Of a stretch of 64,000 nucleotides of DNA, positions 29,905-42,105 are shown in pieces; the first letter of the stretch is position 1, and each line of letters starts with the position of its first letter. The notes under the pieces are model-generated. The model made no database searches. It saw nothing but the letters and a program-made list of their open reading frames with translations, and had not been told where the DNA came from. A program made the position numbers and the translations under genes. This DNA comes from Amia ocellicauda (taxonomy: Eukaryota; Chordata; Actinopteri; Amiiformes; Amiidae). Location: the NCBI RefSeq assembly GCF_036373705.1, contig NC_089851.1, forward strand, positions 56,393,497 through 56,457,496, read 5' to 3'.

Positions 29905-29978
29905 AGGCACTGCTGGGAGTCGAACCCAGGGTTTCCTGTTTACAAGACAGGCGCTTTGACCAACTAAGCCACGGTGCC
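29905..29978 (-). tRNA. tRNA-Thr (anticodon TGT), cassette 1
   Basis: On the minus strand the 74-nt segment folds as a tRNA. The acceptor stem GGCACCG pairs with CAGTGCC apart from one C-A mismatch. The D arm is TGGCTTAGTTGGTC, the anticodon stem-loop CCTGT-CTTGTAA-ACAGG is perfectly paired, and the T loop is TTCGACT. Anticodon TGT reads ACA (threonine). Overall it resembles vertebrate tRNA-Thr(AGT) more than the usual tRNA-Thr(TGT), so it may be an anticodon-shifted relative of the AGT gene 440 bp away. No T4 run lies close downstream on its strand. Confidence 0.8.
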
Positions 29979-30020
29979 AGGACTCTCCCATTCCCCAGTG
30001 CCTACACTCAGGCGTAAGGC

Positions 30021-30131
30021 ACAAAACAAAACAAAACAAAACAAAACAAAACAAAACAAAACAAAACAAAACAAAACAAAACAAAACAAAACAAAACAAA
30101 ACAAAACAAAACAAAACAAAACAAAACAAAA
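30021..30131 (+). repeat. (AAAAC)n pentanucleotide repeat, cassette 1
   Basis: About 22 uninterrupted AAAAC units lie between the two tRNA-Thr genes. The copy-2 equivalent has about 26 units. The third cassette has only a seed of about two units at the same place, near 42,095-42,105. Confidence 0.97.
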
Positions 30132-30417
30132 TCTGGATGCAGGCTGCAACAAAGGAAGCACACAGAGGTGAAAACGTAAGGTTGACGGGAGCAACAAGCT
30201 CCCTGTTGCGACTGTCCAGGGGCGGCAATGGGAATTGGACGTTGGCCGTAGCGCGTGTCCTTTGGGTTCTGGATCTTCTTTACAAACCGGCGTCTGTCCA
30301 GTTGGCTTTCCGGTTCATTACGTCCTCTGATGGCTTTACGATAAGCCTATCTTGCTAAAACTGATGGTCGACAAAGCGGAAGCACAAGCTTCGCAAGGAG
30401 CACAGAAAGCCGGCCTA

Positions 30418-30491
30418 AGGCACCGCTGGGATTTGAACCCAGGACCTCCTGTTTACTAGACAGGCGCTTTAACCAACTAAGCCACGGCGCC
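30418..30491 (-). tRNA. tRNA-Thr (anticodon AGT), cassette 1
   Basis: The minus-strand 74-nt tRNA is essentially canonical. The acceptor stem GGCGCCG/CGGTGCC is fully paired with one G-T wobble. The D arm is TGGCTTAGTTGGTT, the anticodon stem-loop CCTGT-CTAGTAA-ACAGG is perfect, the T arm CTGGG-TTCAAAT-CCCAG is perfect, and the discriminator is T. It matches the vertebrate tRNA-Thr(AGT) consensus almost throughout. The A and B box promoters look intact. No T4 run is seen immediately downstream, so termination is uncertain. It is the best candidate for a functional tRNA in this cassette. Confidence 0.92.
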
Positions 30492-30513
30492 AAATCTGCC
30501 TGTGCTGCTGCTG

Positions 30514-30587
30514 ATAGTAGAATAACAGCAGATCACGGACCACTGTCAATCAGATGCTTGCCTTGCCGTCCATCCATCCATCCATCC

Positions 30588-30669
<82 letters not shown>

Positions 30670-33600
30670 GACTCTTGATATCTAACTCTCTTGCTTGCTA
30701 TCGCTCCCCCAATGGTCAGTAGCATTGTAGCATAACAGCAGATCACGGACCAATGTCAATCAGATGCTTGCCTTGCCGTCCATCCATCCATCTATCTATC
30801 TATCTATCCATGACTCTCGATATCTAACTCTCTTGCTTGCTATCGCCCCCCCAATGGTCAGTAGCATAGTAGCATAACAGCAGATCACGGACCACTGTCA
30901 ATCAGATGCTTGCCTTGCCGTCCATCCATCCACCCATCCATCTACCTATCTATGACTCTTGATATCTAACTCTCTTGCTTGCTATCGCTCCCCCAATGGT
31001 CAGTAGCATAGTAGCATAACAGCAGATCACGGACCACTGTCAATCAGATGCTTGCCTTGCCGTCCATCCATCCATCCATCTATCTATCTATCTATCTATG
31101 ACTCTTGATATCTAACTCTCTTGCTTACAATCGCTCCCCCAATGGTCAGTAGCATAGTAGCATAACAGCAGATCACGGACCACTGTCAATCAGATGCTTG
31201 CCTTGCCGTCCATCCATCTATCTATCTATCTATCTATGACTCTTGATATCTAACTCTCTTGCTTGCTATCGCTCCCCCAATGGTCAGTAGCATAGTAGCA
31301 TAACAGCAGATCACGGACCACTGTCAATCAGATGCTTGCCTTGCCGTCCATCCATCCATCTATCTATCTATCTATCTATGACTCTTGATATCTAACTCTC
31401 TTGCTTGCTATCGCTCCCCCAATGGTCAGTAGCATAGTAGCATAACAGCAGATCACGGACCACTGTCAATCAGATGCTTGCCTTGCCGTCCATCCATCCA
31501 TCTCTCTATTTCTCTATCTATCTATGACTCTTGATATCTAACTCTCTTGCTTGCTATCGCTCCCCCAATGGTCAGTAGCATAGTAGCATAACAGCAGATC
31601 ACGGACCACTGTCAATCAGATGCTTGCCTTGCCGTCCATCCATCCATCCATCTATCTATCTATCTATCTATGACTCTTGATATCTAACTCTCTTGCTTAC
31701 AATCGCTCCCCCAATGGTCAGTAGCATAGTAGCATAACAGCAGATCACGGACCACTGTCAATCAGATGCTTGCCTTGCCGTCCATCCATCTATCTATCTA
31801 TCTATCTATGACTCTTGATATCTAACTCTCTTGCTTGCTATCGCTTCCCCAATGACAGTAGCATAGTAGCATAACAGCAGATCACGGACCACTGTCAATC
31901 AGATGCTTGCCTTGCCGTCCATCCATCCATCTATCTATCTATCTATCTATCTATGACTCTTGATATCTAACTCTCTTGCTTGCTATCGCTCCCCCAATGG
32001 TCAGTAGCATAGTAGCATAACAGCAGATCACGGACCACTGTCAATCAGATGCTTGCCTTGCCGTCCATCCATCCATCTATCTATCTATCTATCTATGACT
32101 CTTGATATCTAACTCTCTTGCTTGCTATCGCTCCCCCAATGGTCAGTAGCATAGTAGCATAACAGCAGATCACGGACCACTGTCAATCAGATGCTTGCCT
32201 TGCCGTCCATCCATCCATCTCTCTATTTCTCTATCTATCTATGACTCTTGATATCTAACTCTCTTGCTTGCTATCGCTCCCCCAATGGTCAGTAGCATAG
32301 TAGCATAACAGCAGATCACGGACCACTGTCAATCAGATGCTTGCCTTGCCGTCCATCCATCCATCCATCTATCTATCTATCTATCTATGACTCTTGATAT
32401 CTAACTCTCTTGCTTACAATCGCTCCCCCAATGGTCAGTAGCATAGTAGCATAACAGCAGATCACGGACCACTGTCAATCAGATGCTTGCCTTGCCGTCC
32501 ATCCATCTATCTATCTATCTATCTATGACTCTTGATATCTAACTCTCTTGCTTGCTATCGCTTCCCCAATGACAGTAGCATAGTAGCATAACAGCAGATC
32601 ACGGACCACTGTGAATCAGATGCTTGCCTTGCCGTCCATCCATCCATCTATCTATCTATCTATCTATCTATGACTCTTGATATCTAACTCTCTTGCTTGC
32701 TATCGCTCCCCCAATGGTCAGTAGCATAGTAGCATAACAGCAGATCACGGACCACTGTCAATCAGATGCTTGCCTTGCCGTCCATCCATCCATCCATCTA
32801 TCTATCTATCTATCTATGACTCTTGATATCTAACTCTCTAGCTTGCTATCGCTCCCCCAATGGTCAGTAGCATAGTAGCATAACAGCAGATCACGGACCA
32901 CTGTCAATCAGATGCTTGCCTTGCCGTCCATCTATCCATCCATCTATCTATCTATGACTCTTGATATCTAACTCTCTTGCTTGTTATCGCTCCCCCGATG
33001 GTAAGTAGCATAGTAGCATAACAGCAGATCACGGACCACTGTCAATCAGATGCTTGCCTTGCCGTCCATCCATCCATCTATCTATCTATCTATCTATGAC
33101 TCTCGATATCCTCTCTTGCTTGCTATCGCTCCCCCAATGGTCAGTAGCATAGTAGCATAACAGCAGATCACGGACCACTGTCAATCAGATGCTTGCCTTG
33201 CCGTCCATCCATCCATCTATCTATCTATCTATCTATGACTCTTGATATCTAACTCTCTTGCTTGCTATCGCTCCCCCAATGGTCAGTAGCATTGTAGCAT
33301 AACAGCAGATCACGGACCACTGTCAATCAGATGCTTGCCTTGCCGTCCATCCATCCATCTATCTATCTATCTATCTATCTATGACTCTCGATATCTAACT
33401 CTCTTGCTTGCTATCGCTCCCCCAATGGTCAGTAGCATAGTAGCATAACAGCAGATCACGGACCACTGTCAATCAGATGCTTGCCTTGCCGTCCATCCAT
33501 CTATCTATCTATCTATCTATGACTCTTGATATCTAACTCTCTTGCTTGCTATCGCTTCCCCAATGACAGTAGCATAGTAGCATAACAGCAGATCACGGAC

Positions 33601-34632
33601 CACTGTCAATCAGATGCTTGCCTTGCCGTCCATCCATCCATCTCTCTATTTCTCTATCTATCTATGACTCTTGATATCTAACTCTCTTGCTTGCTATCGC
33701 TCCCCCAATGGTCAGTAGCATAGTAGCATAACAGCAGATCACGGACCACTGTCAATCAGATGCTTGCCTTGCCGTCCATCCATCCATCCATCTATCTATC
33801 TATCTATCTATGACTCTTGATATCTAACTCTCTTGCTTACAATCGCTCCCCCAATGGTCAGTAGCATAGTAGCATAACAGCAGATCACGGACCACTGTCA
33901 ATCAGATGCTTGCCTTGCCGTCCATCCATCTATCTATCTATCTATCTATGACTCTTGATATCTAACTCTCTTGCTTGCTATCGCTCCCCCAATGGTCAGT
34001 AGCATAGTAGCATAACAGCAGATCACGGACCACTGTCAATCAGATGCTTGCCTTGCCGTCCATCCATCCATCTATCTATCTATCTATCTATGACTCTTGA
34101 TATCTAACTCTCTTGCTTGCTATCGCTCCCCCAATGGTCAGTAGCATAGTAGCATAACAGCAGATCACGGACCACTGTCAATCAGATGCTTGCCTTGCCG
34201 TCCATCCATCCATCTATCTATCTATCTATCTATGACTCTTGATATCTAACTCTCTTGCTTGCTATCGCTCCCCCAATGGTCAGTAGCATTGTAGCATAAC
34301 AGCAGATCACGGACCACTGTCAATCAGATGCTTGCCTTGCCGTCCATCCATCCATCTATCTATCTATCTATCTATGACTCTCGATATCTAACTCTCTTGC
34401 TTGCTATCGCTCCCCCAATGGTCAGTAGCATAGTAGCATAACAGCAGATCACGGACCACTGTCAATCAGATGCTTGCCTTGCCGTCCATCCATCTATCTA
34501 TCTATCTATCTATGACTCTTGATATCTAACTCTCTTGCTTGCTATCGCTTCCCCAATGACAGTAGCATAGTAGCATAACAGCAGATCACGGACCACTGTC
34601 AATCAGATGCTTGCCTTGCCGTCCATCCATCC

Positions 34633-34670
<38 letters not shown>

Positions 34671-37292
34671 GACTCTTGATATCTAACTCTCTTGCTTGCT
34701 ATCGCTCCCCCAATGGTCAGTAGCATAGTAGCATAACAGCAGATCACGGACCACTGTCAATCAGATGCTTGCCTTGCCGTCCATCCATCCATCCATCTAT
34801 CTATCTATCTATCTATGACTCTTGATATCTAACTCTCTAGCTTGCTATCGCTCCCCCAATGGTCAGTAGCATAGTAGCATAACAGCAGATCACGGACCAC
34901 TGTCAATCAGATGCTTGCCTTGCCGTCCATCTATCCATCCATCTATCTATCTATGACTCTTGATATCTAACTCTCTTGCTTGTTATCGCTCCCCCGATGG
35001 TAAGTAGCATAGTAGCATAACAGCAGATCACGGACCACTGTCAATCAGATGCTTGCCTTGCCGTCCATCCATCCATCTATCTATCTATCTATCTATGACT
35101 CTTGATATCTAACTCTCTTGCTTGCTATCGCTCCCCCAATGGTCAGTAGCATTGTAGCATAACAGCAGATCACGGACCACTGTCAATCAGATGCTTGCCT
35201 TGCCGTCCATCCATCCATCTATCTATCTATCTATTTATGACTCTCGATATCTAACTCTCTTGCTTGCTATCGCTCCCCCAATGGTAGGTAGCATAGTAGC
35301 ATAACAGCAGATCACGGACCACTGTCAATCAGATGCTTGCCTTGCCGTCCATCCATCCATCCATCTATCTATCTATCTATCTATCAATGACTCTCGATAT
35401 CTAACTCTCTTGCTTGCTATCACTCCCCCAATGGTCAGTAGCATAGTAGCATAACAGCAGATCACGGACCACTGTCAATCAGATGCTTGCCTTGCCGTCC
35501 ATCCATCTATCTATCTATCTATCTATGACTCTTGATATCTAACTCTCTTGCTTGCTATCGCTCCCCCAATGGTCAGTAGCATAGTAGCATAACAGCAGAT
35601 CACGGACCACTGTCAATCAGATGCTTGCCTTGCCGTCCATCCATCCATCTATCTATCTATCTATCTATGACTCTTGATATCTAACTCTCTTGCTTGCTAT
35701 CGCTCCCCCAATGGTCAGTAGCATTGTAGCATAACAGCAGATCACGGACCACTGTCAATCGGATGCTTGCCTTGCCGTCCATCCATCCATCTATCTATCT
35801 ATCTATCTAAGACTCTTGATATCTAACTCTCTTGCTTGCTATCGCTCCCCCAATGGTCAGTAGCATAGTATCATAACAGCAGATCACGGACCACTGTCAA
35901 TCAGATGCTTGCCTTGCCATCCATCCATCCATCTATCTATCTATCAATCTATGACTCTTGATATCTAACTCTCTTGCTTGCTATCGCTCCCCCAATGGTC
36001 AGTAGCATTGTAGCATAACAGCAGATCACGGACCACTGTCAATCAGATGCTTGCCTTGCCATCCATCCATCCATCTATCTATCTATCTATCTATGACTCT
36101 CGATATCTAACTCTCTTACTTGCTTTCGTTTACCCAATGGTCAGTAGCATAGTAGCATAACAGCAGATCACGGACCACTGTCAATCAGGTGCTTGCCTTG
36201 CCGTCCATCCATCCATCCATCTATCTATCTATCTATCTATCAATGACTCTCGATATCTAACTCTCTTGCTTGCTATCGCTCCCCCAATGGTCAGTAGCAT
36301 TGTAGCATAACAGCAGATCACGGACCACTGTCAATCAGATGCTGGCCTTGCCGTCCTTCCATCCATCTATCTATCTATCTATCTTTGACTCTTGATATCT
36401 AACTCTCTTGCTTGCTATCGCTCCCCCAATGGTCAGTAGCATTGTAGCATAACAGCAGATCACGGACCACTGTCAATCGGATGCTTGCCTTGCCGTCCAT
36501 CCATCCATCTATCTATCTATCTATCTAAGACTCTTGATATCTAACTCTCTTGCTTGCTATCGCTCCCCCAATGGTCAGTAGCATAGTATCATAACAGCAG
36601 ATCACGGACCACTGTCAATCAGATGCTTGCCTTGCCATCCATCCATCCATCTATCTATCTATCAATCTATGACTCTTGATATCTAACTCTCTTGCTTGCT
36701 ATCGCTCCCCCAATGGTCAGTAGCATTGTAGCATAACAGCAGATCACGGACCCACTGTCAATCAGATGCTTGCCTTGCCGTCCATCCATCCATCTATCTA
36801 TCTATCTATCTAAGACTCTTGATATCTAACTCTCTTGCTTGCTATCGCTCCCCCAATGGTCAGTAGCATAGTATCATAACAGCAGATCACGGACCACTGT
36901 CAATCAGATGCTTGCCTTGCCGTCCATCCATCCATCTATCTATCTATCTATCTATCTATGACTCTTGATATCTAACTCTCTTGCTTGCTATCGCTCCCCC
37001 AATGGTCAGTAGCATTGTAGCATAACAGCAGATCATGGACCACTGTCAATCAGATGCTTGCCTTGCCGTCCATCCATCCATCTATCTATCTATCTATCTA
37101 TGACTCTTGATATCTAACTCTCTTACTTGCTTTCAGTCACCCAATGGTCAGTAGCATAGTAGCATAACAGCAGATCACGGACCACTGTCAATCAGATGCT
37201 TGCCTTGCCGTCCATCCATCCATCTATCTATCTATCTATCTATGACTCTTGATATCTAACTCTCTTGCTTGCTATCGCTCCCCCAATGGTCA
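30514..37292 (+). repeat. Satellite array, block between cassettes (about 47 monomers)
   Basis: The same satellite continues in the same orientation. It opens with an expanded CTAT run and about four A-type monomers, including the GACCAATGTC marker near 30,750. Near 31,065 it switches to B-type monomers that repeat the order seen from 23,070. The switch is the inferred duplication junction. It ends at the second cassette after the same monomer base as the first. Confidence 0.97.
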
Positions 37293-37384
37293 CGTATGTT
37301 GCATTCAATGACAAAGAAAATCATGTGCTGGAAATGATTTTTGGCAACTGTGAAGGAACTGCACGAGTGCAGTGACCACAACAC

Positions 37385-37458
37385 CTCTCTGTGGTGCAAT
37401 CAGTCAGTGCGTTTGGCTGTTAAGTGAAAGGATGTTGGTTCGAATCCACCAAGGGACG
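37385..37458 (+). pseudogene. tRNA-Asn(GTT) relic, cassette 2
   Basis: It is the duplicate of the relic in cassette 1, differing at the first base (C instead of T). The same broken anticodon stem (TTTGG opposite GTGAA) shows that the damage preceded the duplication. The anticodon loop CTGTTAA, T loop and downstream TTTT remain. Confidence 0.75.
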
Positions 37459-37622
37459 GCCCACTTTTCCCCCCGCCCCTTGTTATTGTTTCTACTTCTG
37501 GCGGTCAGCTTGCCAGACTGCGGCTACAGTAACCTTAAGCTGCTTGCTGCGGACGGCCATCTTGCAAAAATGTATTGAGCGTTTAGAAACTTCCTTTCCA
37601 TTGCCTAGGCCAACATAAACCA

Positions 37623-37696
37623 AGGCACTGCTGGGAGTCGAACCCAGGGTTTCCTGTTTACAAGACAGGCGCTTTGACCAACTAAGCCACGGTGCC
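37623..37696 (-). tRNA. tRNA-Thr (anticodon TGT), cassette 2
   Basis: It is identical to the cassette 1 copy as far as I can read, with a perfect anticodon stem-loop and one acceptor-stem C-A mismatch. A young duplicate. Confidence 0.8.
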
Positions 37697-37738
37697 AGGA
37701 CTCTCCCATTCCCCAGTGCCTACACTCAGGCGTAAGGC

Positions 37739-37869
37739 ACAAAACAAAACAAAACAAAACAAAACAAAACAAAACAAAACAAAACAAAACAAAACAAAAC
37801 AAAACAAAACAAAACAAAACAAAACAAAACAAAACAAAACAAAACAAAACAAAACAAAACAAAACAAAA
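37739..37869 (+). repeat. (AAAAC)n pentanucleotide repeat, cassette 2
   Basis: About 26 uninterrupted AAAAC units, roughly four more than in cassette 1. This is slippage after the duplication. Confidence 0.97.
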
Positions 37870-38155
37870 TCTGGATGCAGGCTGCAACAAAGGAAGCACA
37901 CAGAGGTGAAAACGTAAGGTTGACGGGAGCAACAAGCTCCCTGTTGCGACTGTCCAGGGGCGGCAATGGGAATTGGACGTTGGCCGTAGCGCGTGTCCTT
38001 TGGGTTCTGGATCTTCTTTACAAACCGGCGTCTGTCCAGTTGGCTTTCCGGTTCATTACGTCCTCTGATGGCTTTACGATAAGCCTATCTTGCTAAAACT
38101 GATGGTCGACAAAGCGGAAGCACAAGCTTCGCAAGGAGCACAGAAAGCCGGCCTA

Positions 38156-38229
38156 AGGCACCGCTGGGATTTGAACCCAGGACCTCCTGTTTACTAGACA
38201 GGCGCTTTAACCAACTAAGCCACGGCGCC
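38156..38229 (-). tRNA. tRNA-Thr (anticodon AGT), cassette 2
   Basis: It is a second copy of the canonical tRNA-Thr(AGT). Acceptor, anticodon and T stems are all paired, the discriminator is T, and it appears identical to the copy in cassette 1. Confidence 0.92.
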
Positions 38230-38251
38230 AAATCTGCCTGTGCTGCTGCTG

Positions 38252-38317
38252 ATAGTAGAATAACAGCAGATCACGGACCACTGTCAATCAGATGCTTGCC
38301 TTGCCGTCCATCCATCC

Positions 38318-38411
<94 letters not shown>

Positions 38412-41400
38412 GACTCTTGATATCTAACTCTCTTGCTTGCTATCGCTCCCCCAATGGTCAGTAGCATTGTAGCATAACAGCAGATCACGGACCAATGTCA
38501 ATCAGATGCTTGCCTTGCCGTCCATCCATCCATCTATCTATCTATCTATCCATGACTCTCGATATCTAACTCTCTTGCTTGCTATCGCCCCCCCAATGGT
38601 CAGTAGCATAGTAGCATAACAGCAGATCACGGACCACTGTCAATCAGATGCTTGCCTTGCCGTCCATCCATCCACCCATCCATCTACCTATCTATGACTC
38701 TTGATATCTAACTCTCTTGCTTGCTATCGCTCCCCCAATGGTCAGTAGCATAGTAGCATAACAGCAGATCACGGACCACTGTCAATCAGATGCTTGCCTT
38801 GCCGTCCATCCATCCATCTATCTATCTATCTATCTATGACTCTTGATATCTAACTCTCTGGCTTGCTATCGCTCCCCCAATGGTCAGTAGCATAGTAGCA
38901 TAACAGCAGATCACGGACCACTGTCACTCAGATGCTTGCCTTGCCGTCCATCCATCCATCCATCTATCTATCTATCTATCAATGACTCTCGATATCTAAC
39001 TCTCTTGCTTGCTATCGCTCCCCCAATGGTCAGTAGCATAGTAGCATAACAGCAGATCACGGACCACTGTCAATCAGATGCTTGCCTTGCCGTCCATCCA
39101 TCCATCTATCTATCTATCTATCTATGACTCTTGATATCTAACTCTCTTGCTTGCTATCGCCCCCCCAATGGTCAGTAGCATAGTAGCATAACAGCAGATC
39201 ACGGACCACTGTCAATCAGATGCTTGCCTTGCCGTCCATCCATCCATCCATCTATCTATCAATCTATCAATGACTCTCGATATCTAACTCTCTTACTTGC
39301 TATCGCTCCCCCAATGGTCAGTAGCATAGTAGCATAACAGCAGATCACGGACCACTGTCAATCAGATGCTTGCCTTGCCGTCCATCCATCCATCCATCTA
39401 TCTATCTATCTATCAATGACTCTCGATATCTAACTCTCTTACTTGCTATCGCTCCCCCAATGGTCAGTAGCATAGTAGCATAACAGCAGATCACGGACCA
39501 CTGTCAATCAGATGCTTGCCTTGCCGTCCATCCATCCATCTATCTATCTATCTATCTATGACTCTTGATATCTAACTCTCTTGCTTGCTATCGCCCCCCC
39601 AATGGTCAGTAGCATAGTAGCATAACAGCAGATCACGGACCACTGTCAATCAGATGCTTGCCTTGCCGTCCATCCATTCATCCATCTATCTATCAATCTA
39701 TCAATGACTCTCGATATCTAACTCTCTTACTTGCTATCGCTCCCCCAATGGTCAGTAGCATAGTAGCATAACAGCAGATCACGGACCACTGTCAATCAGA
39801 TGCTTGCCTTGCCGTCCATCCATCCATCTATCTATCTATCTATCTATGACTCTTGATATCTAACTCTCTGGCTTGCTATCGCTCCCCCAATGGTCAGTAG
39901 CATAGTAGCATAACAGCAGATCACGGACCACTGTCACTCAGATGCTTGCCTTGCCGTCCATCCATCCATCCATCTATCTATCTATCTATCAATGACTCTC
40001 GATATCTAACTCTCTTGCTTGCTATCGCTCCCCCAATGGTCAGTAGCATAGTAGCATAACAGCAGATCACGGACCACTGTCAATCAGATGCTTGCCTTGC
40101 CGTCCATCCATCCATCTATCTATCTATCTATCTATGACTCTTGATATCTAACTCTCTTGCTTGCTATCGCCCCCCCAATGGTCAGTAGCATAGTAGCATA
40201 ACAGCAGATCACGGACCACTGTCAATCAGATGCTTGCCTTGCCGTCCATCCATCCATCCATCTATCTATCAATCTATCAATGACTCTCGATATCTAACTC
40301 TCTTACTTGCTATCGCTCCCCCAATGGTCAGTAGCATAGTAGCATAACAGCAGATCACGGACCACTGTCAATCAGATGCTTGCCTTGCCGTCCATCCATC
40401 CATCCATCTATCTATCTATCTATCAATGACTCTCGATATCTAACTCTCTTGCTTGCTATCACTCCCCCAATGGTCAGTAGCATAGTAGCATAACAGCAGA
40501 TCACGGACCACTGTCACTCAGATGCTTGCCTTGCCGTCCATCCATCCATCCATCTATCTATCTATCTATCAATGACTCTCGATATCTAACTCTCTTGCTT
40601 GCTATCGCTCCCCCAATGGTCAGTAGCATAGTAGCATAACAGCAGATCACGGACCACTGTCAATCAGATGCTTGCCTTGCCGTCCATCCATCCATCTATC
40701 TATCTATCTATGACTCTTGATATCTAACTCTCTTGCTTGCTATCGCTCCCCCAATGGTCAGTAGCATTGTAGCATAACAGCAGATCACGGACCACTGTCA
40801 ATCAGATGCTTGCCTTGCCGTCCATCCATTCATCCATCCATCTATCTATCTATCTATCAATGACTCTCGATATCTAACTCTCTTACTTGCTATCGCTCCC
40901 CCAATGGTCAGTAGCATAGTAGCATAACAGCAGATCACGGACCACTGTCAATCAGATGCTTGCCTTGCCGTCCATCCATCTATCTATCTATCTATCTATC
41001 TATGACTCTCGATATCTAACTCTCTTGCTTGCTATCGCTCCCCCAATGGTCAGTAGCATAGTAGCATAACAGCAGATCACGGACCACTGTCACTCAGATG
41101 CTTGCCTTGCCGTCCATCCATCCATCCATCTATCTATCTATCTATCAATGACTCTCGATATCTAACTCTCTTGCTTGCTATCGCTCCCCCAATGGTCAGT
41201 AGCATAGTAGCATAACAGCAGATCACGGACCACTGTCAATCAGATGCTTGCCTTGCCGTCCATCCATCCATCTATCTATCTATCTATCTATCTATGACTC
41301 TCGATATCTAACTCACTTGCTTGCTATCGCTCCCCCAATGGTCAGTAGCATAGTAGCATAACAGCAGATCACGGACCACTGTCAATCAGATGCTTGCCTT

Positions 41401-41640
41401 GCCGTCCATCCATCCATCTATCTATCTATCTATCTATGACTCTTGATATCTAACTCACTTGCTTGCTATCGCTCCCCCAATGGTCAGTAGCATTGTAGCA
41501 TAACAGCAGATCACGGACCACTGTCAATCAGATGCTTGCCTTGCCGTCCATCCATCCATCTATCTATCTATCTAGCTAGCTATCTATCTATGACTCTCGA
41601 TATCTAACTCTCTTGCTTGCTGTCGCTCCCCCAATGGTCA
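38252..41640 (+). repeat. Satellite array, block C (about 23 monomers, type A)
   Basis: It opens with a very long CTAT run. The first four monomers match those after cassette 1, then the array stays A-type: tails ending in CAATG, TGTCACTCAG and CTTACTTGC variants. A block of about 1 kb recurs within it (CTCTGGCTTGC near 38,860 and 39,865; CGCCCCCCCAATGG near 39,165, 39,595 and 40,170). It ends at the third cassette after the same monomer base as the others. Confidence 0.96.
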
Positions 41641-41740
41641 CGTATGTTGCATTCAACGACAAAGAAAATCGTGTGCTGGAAATGATTTTTGGCAACTGTG
41701 AAGGAACTGCACGACTGCAGCAACCACAACACCTCTGTCT

Positions 41741-41814
41741 GTGTCTGTGGCGCAATCGGTCAGCGTGTTTGGCTGTTAACCAAAAGGATTGTGGTTTGAT
41801 TCCACCCAGGGACG
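41741..41814 (+). tRNA. tRNA-Asn (anticodon GTT), cassette 3
   Basis: This is the best preserved of the three tRNA-Asn copies. Acceptor GTGTCTG/CAGGGAC has one G-G mismatch and one wobble. The anticodon stem-loop TTTGG-CTGTTAA-CCAAA is perfect, and the T stem pairs. The T loop is TTTGATT, which loses the conserved C of TTC and weakens the B box. TTTT follows the gene. It could be a weak gene or an early-stage pseudogene. Confidence 0.75.
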
Positions 41815-41978
41815 GCCCACTTTTCCCCCCGCCCCTTGTTATTGTTTCTACTTCTGGCGGTCAGCTTGCCAGACTGCGGCTACAGTAACCTTAAGCTGCT
41901 TGCTGCGGACGGCTATCTTGCAAAAATGTATTGAGCGTTTAGAAACTTCCTTTCCATTGCCTAGGCCAACATAAACCA

Positions 41979-42052
41979 AGGCACTGCTGGGCGTCGAACC
42001 CAGGGTTTCCTGTTTACAAGGCAGGCACTTTGACCAACTAAGCCACGGTGCC
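41979..42052 (-). tRNA. tRNA-Thr (anticodon TGT), cassette 3, degraded
   Basis: It is homologous to the TGT copies in cassettes 1 and 2. The anticodon loop CTTGTAA is kept, but the stem CCTGC/ACAGG now has a C-A mismatch at its loop end, and there are changes in the D and T arms (TTCGACG). The acceptor stem is paired except for one C-A position. It is probably a pseudogene. Confidence 0.6.
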
Positions 42053-42105
42053 AGGACTCTCCCATTCTCCAGTACCTACACCCAGGCGTAAGAAACAAAA
42101 CAACT

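Larger units (their letters stand above)
29575..30513. other. tRNA cassette copy 1 inside a satellite monomer
   Basis: A 939-bp non-satellite segment interrupts one monomer. The left break follows CCCAATGGTCA. On the right, satellite resumes at ATAGTAGAATAACAGCAG, so about 5 bp of the monomer (GTAGC) is missing. In order it contains a short hairpin (CTGCA-CGAG-TGCAG near 29,641), a tRNA-Asn relic (+), tRNA-Thr with anticodon TGT (-), an (AAAAC)n run and tRNA-Thr with anticodon AGT (-). It is nearly identical to 37293-38251, and its left half matches 41641-42105. No protein gene is recognised. Small frames across it are by-products of the AAAAC repeat. Confidence 0.9.
37293..38251. other. tRNA cassette copy 2 inside a satellite monomer
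   Basis: This 959-bp segment is nearly identical to 29575-30513, with the same monomer breakpoints and the same order of tRNAs. Differences are few: about four more AAAAC units (20 bp) and isolated substitutions such as the first base of the tRNA-Asn relic. It is part of the roughly 8-kb tandem duplication rather than an independent insertion, because the flanking satellite variants on both sides are duplicated too. Confidence 0.93.
23070..38800 (+). repeat. Tandem duplication of about 8 kb spanning satellite and tRNA cassette
   Basis: Marker monomers starting at 23,126 (GCTTACAATCGC), 23,502 (CTCTCTATTTCTC), 23,697 and 23,845 (CGCTTCCCCAATGACAG) reappear in the same order at 31,125, 31,502, 31,696 and 31,850, an offset of about 8.0 kb. 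The tRNA cassettes are offset by 7,718 to 7,738 bp. The change in offset fits whole-monomer indels: about 0.72 kb (five monomers) extra in copy 2 near 32,100-32,830, and about 1.0 kb (seven monomers) extra in copy 1 near 27,900-28,900. The junction is near 31,065, where A-type monomers switch to B-type. Confidence 0.82.
41641..42105. other. Third tRNA cassette, left part only; left edge of the island
   Basis: It is homologous to the first 500 bp of cassettes 1 and 2, joined to the satellite after the same CCCAATGGTCA. It carries the hairpin, tRNA-Asn and tRNA-Thr(TGT). Homology stops in a short AAACAAAACAA seed, and there is no tRNA-Thr(AGT). It is more diverged from copies 1 and 2 than they are from each other, so it separated earlier. 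What follows is not satellite for 19 kb. Confidence 0.88.

Noticed and set aside
29887-30228. Open frames of 65-134 codons across the cassettes, including poly-CFVLF and QNKTK proteins (also 37605-38096)
   Set aside because: They arise from the AAAAC repeat, which has no stop in several frames, and they overlap tRNA genes. No real protein signal.
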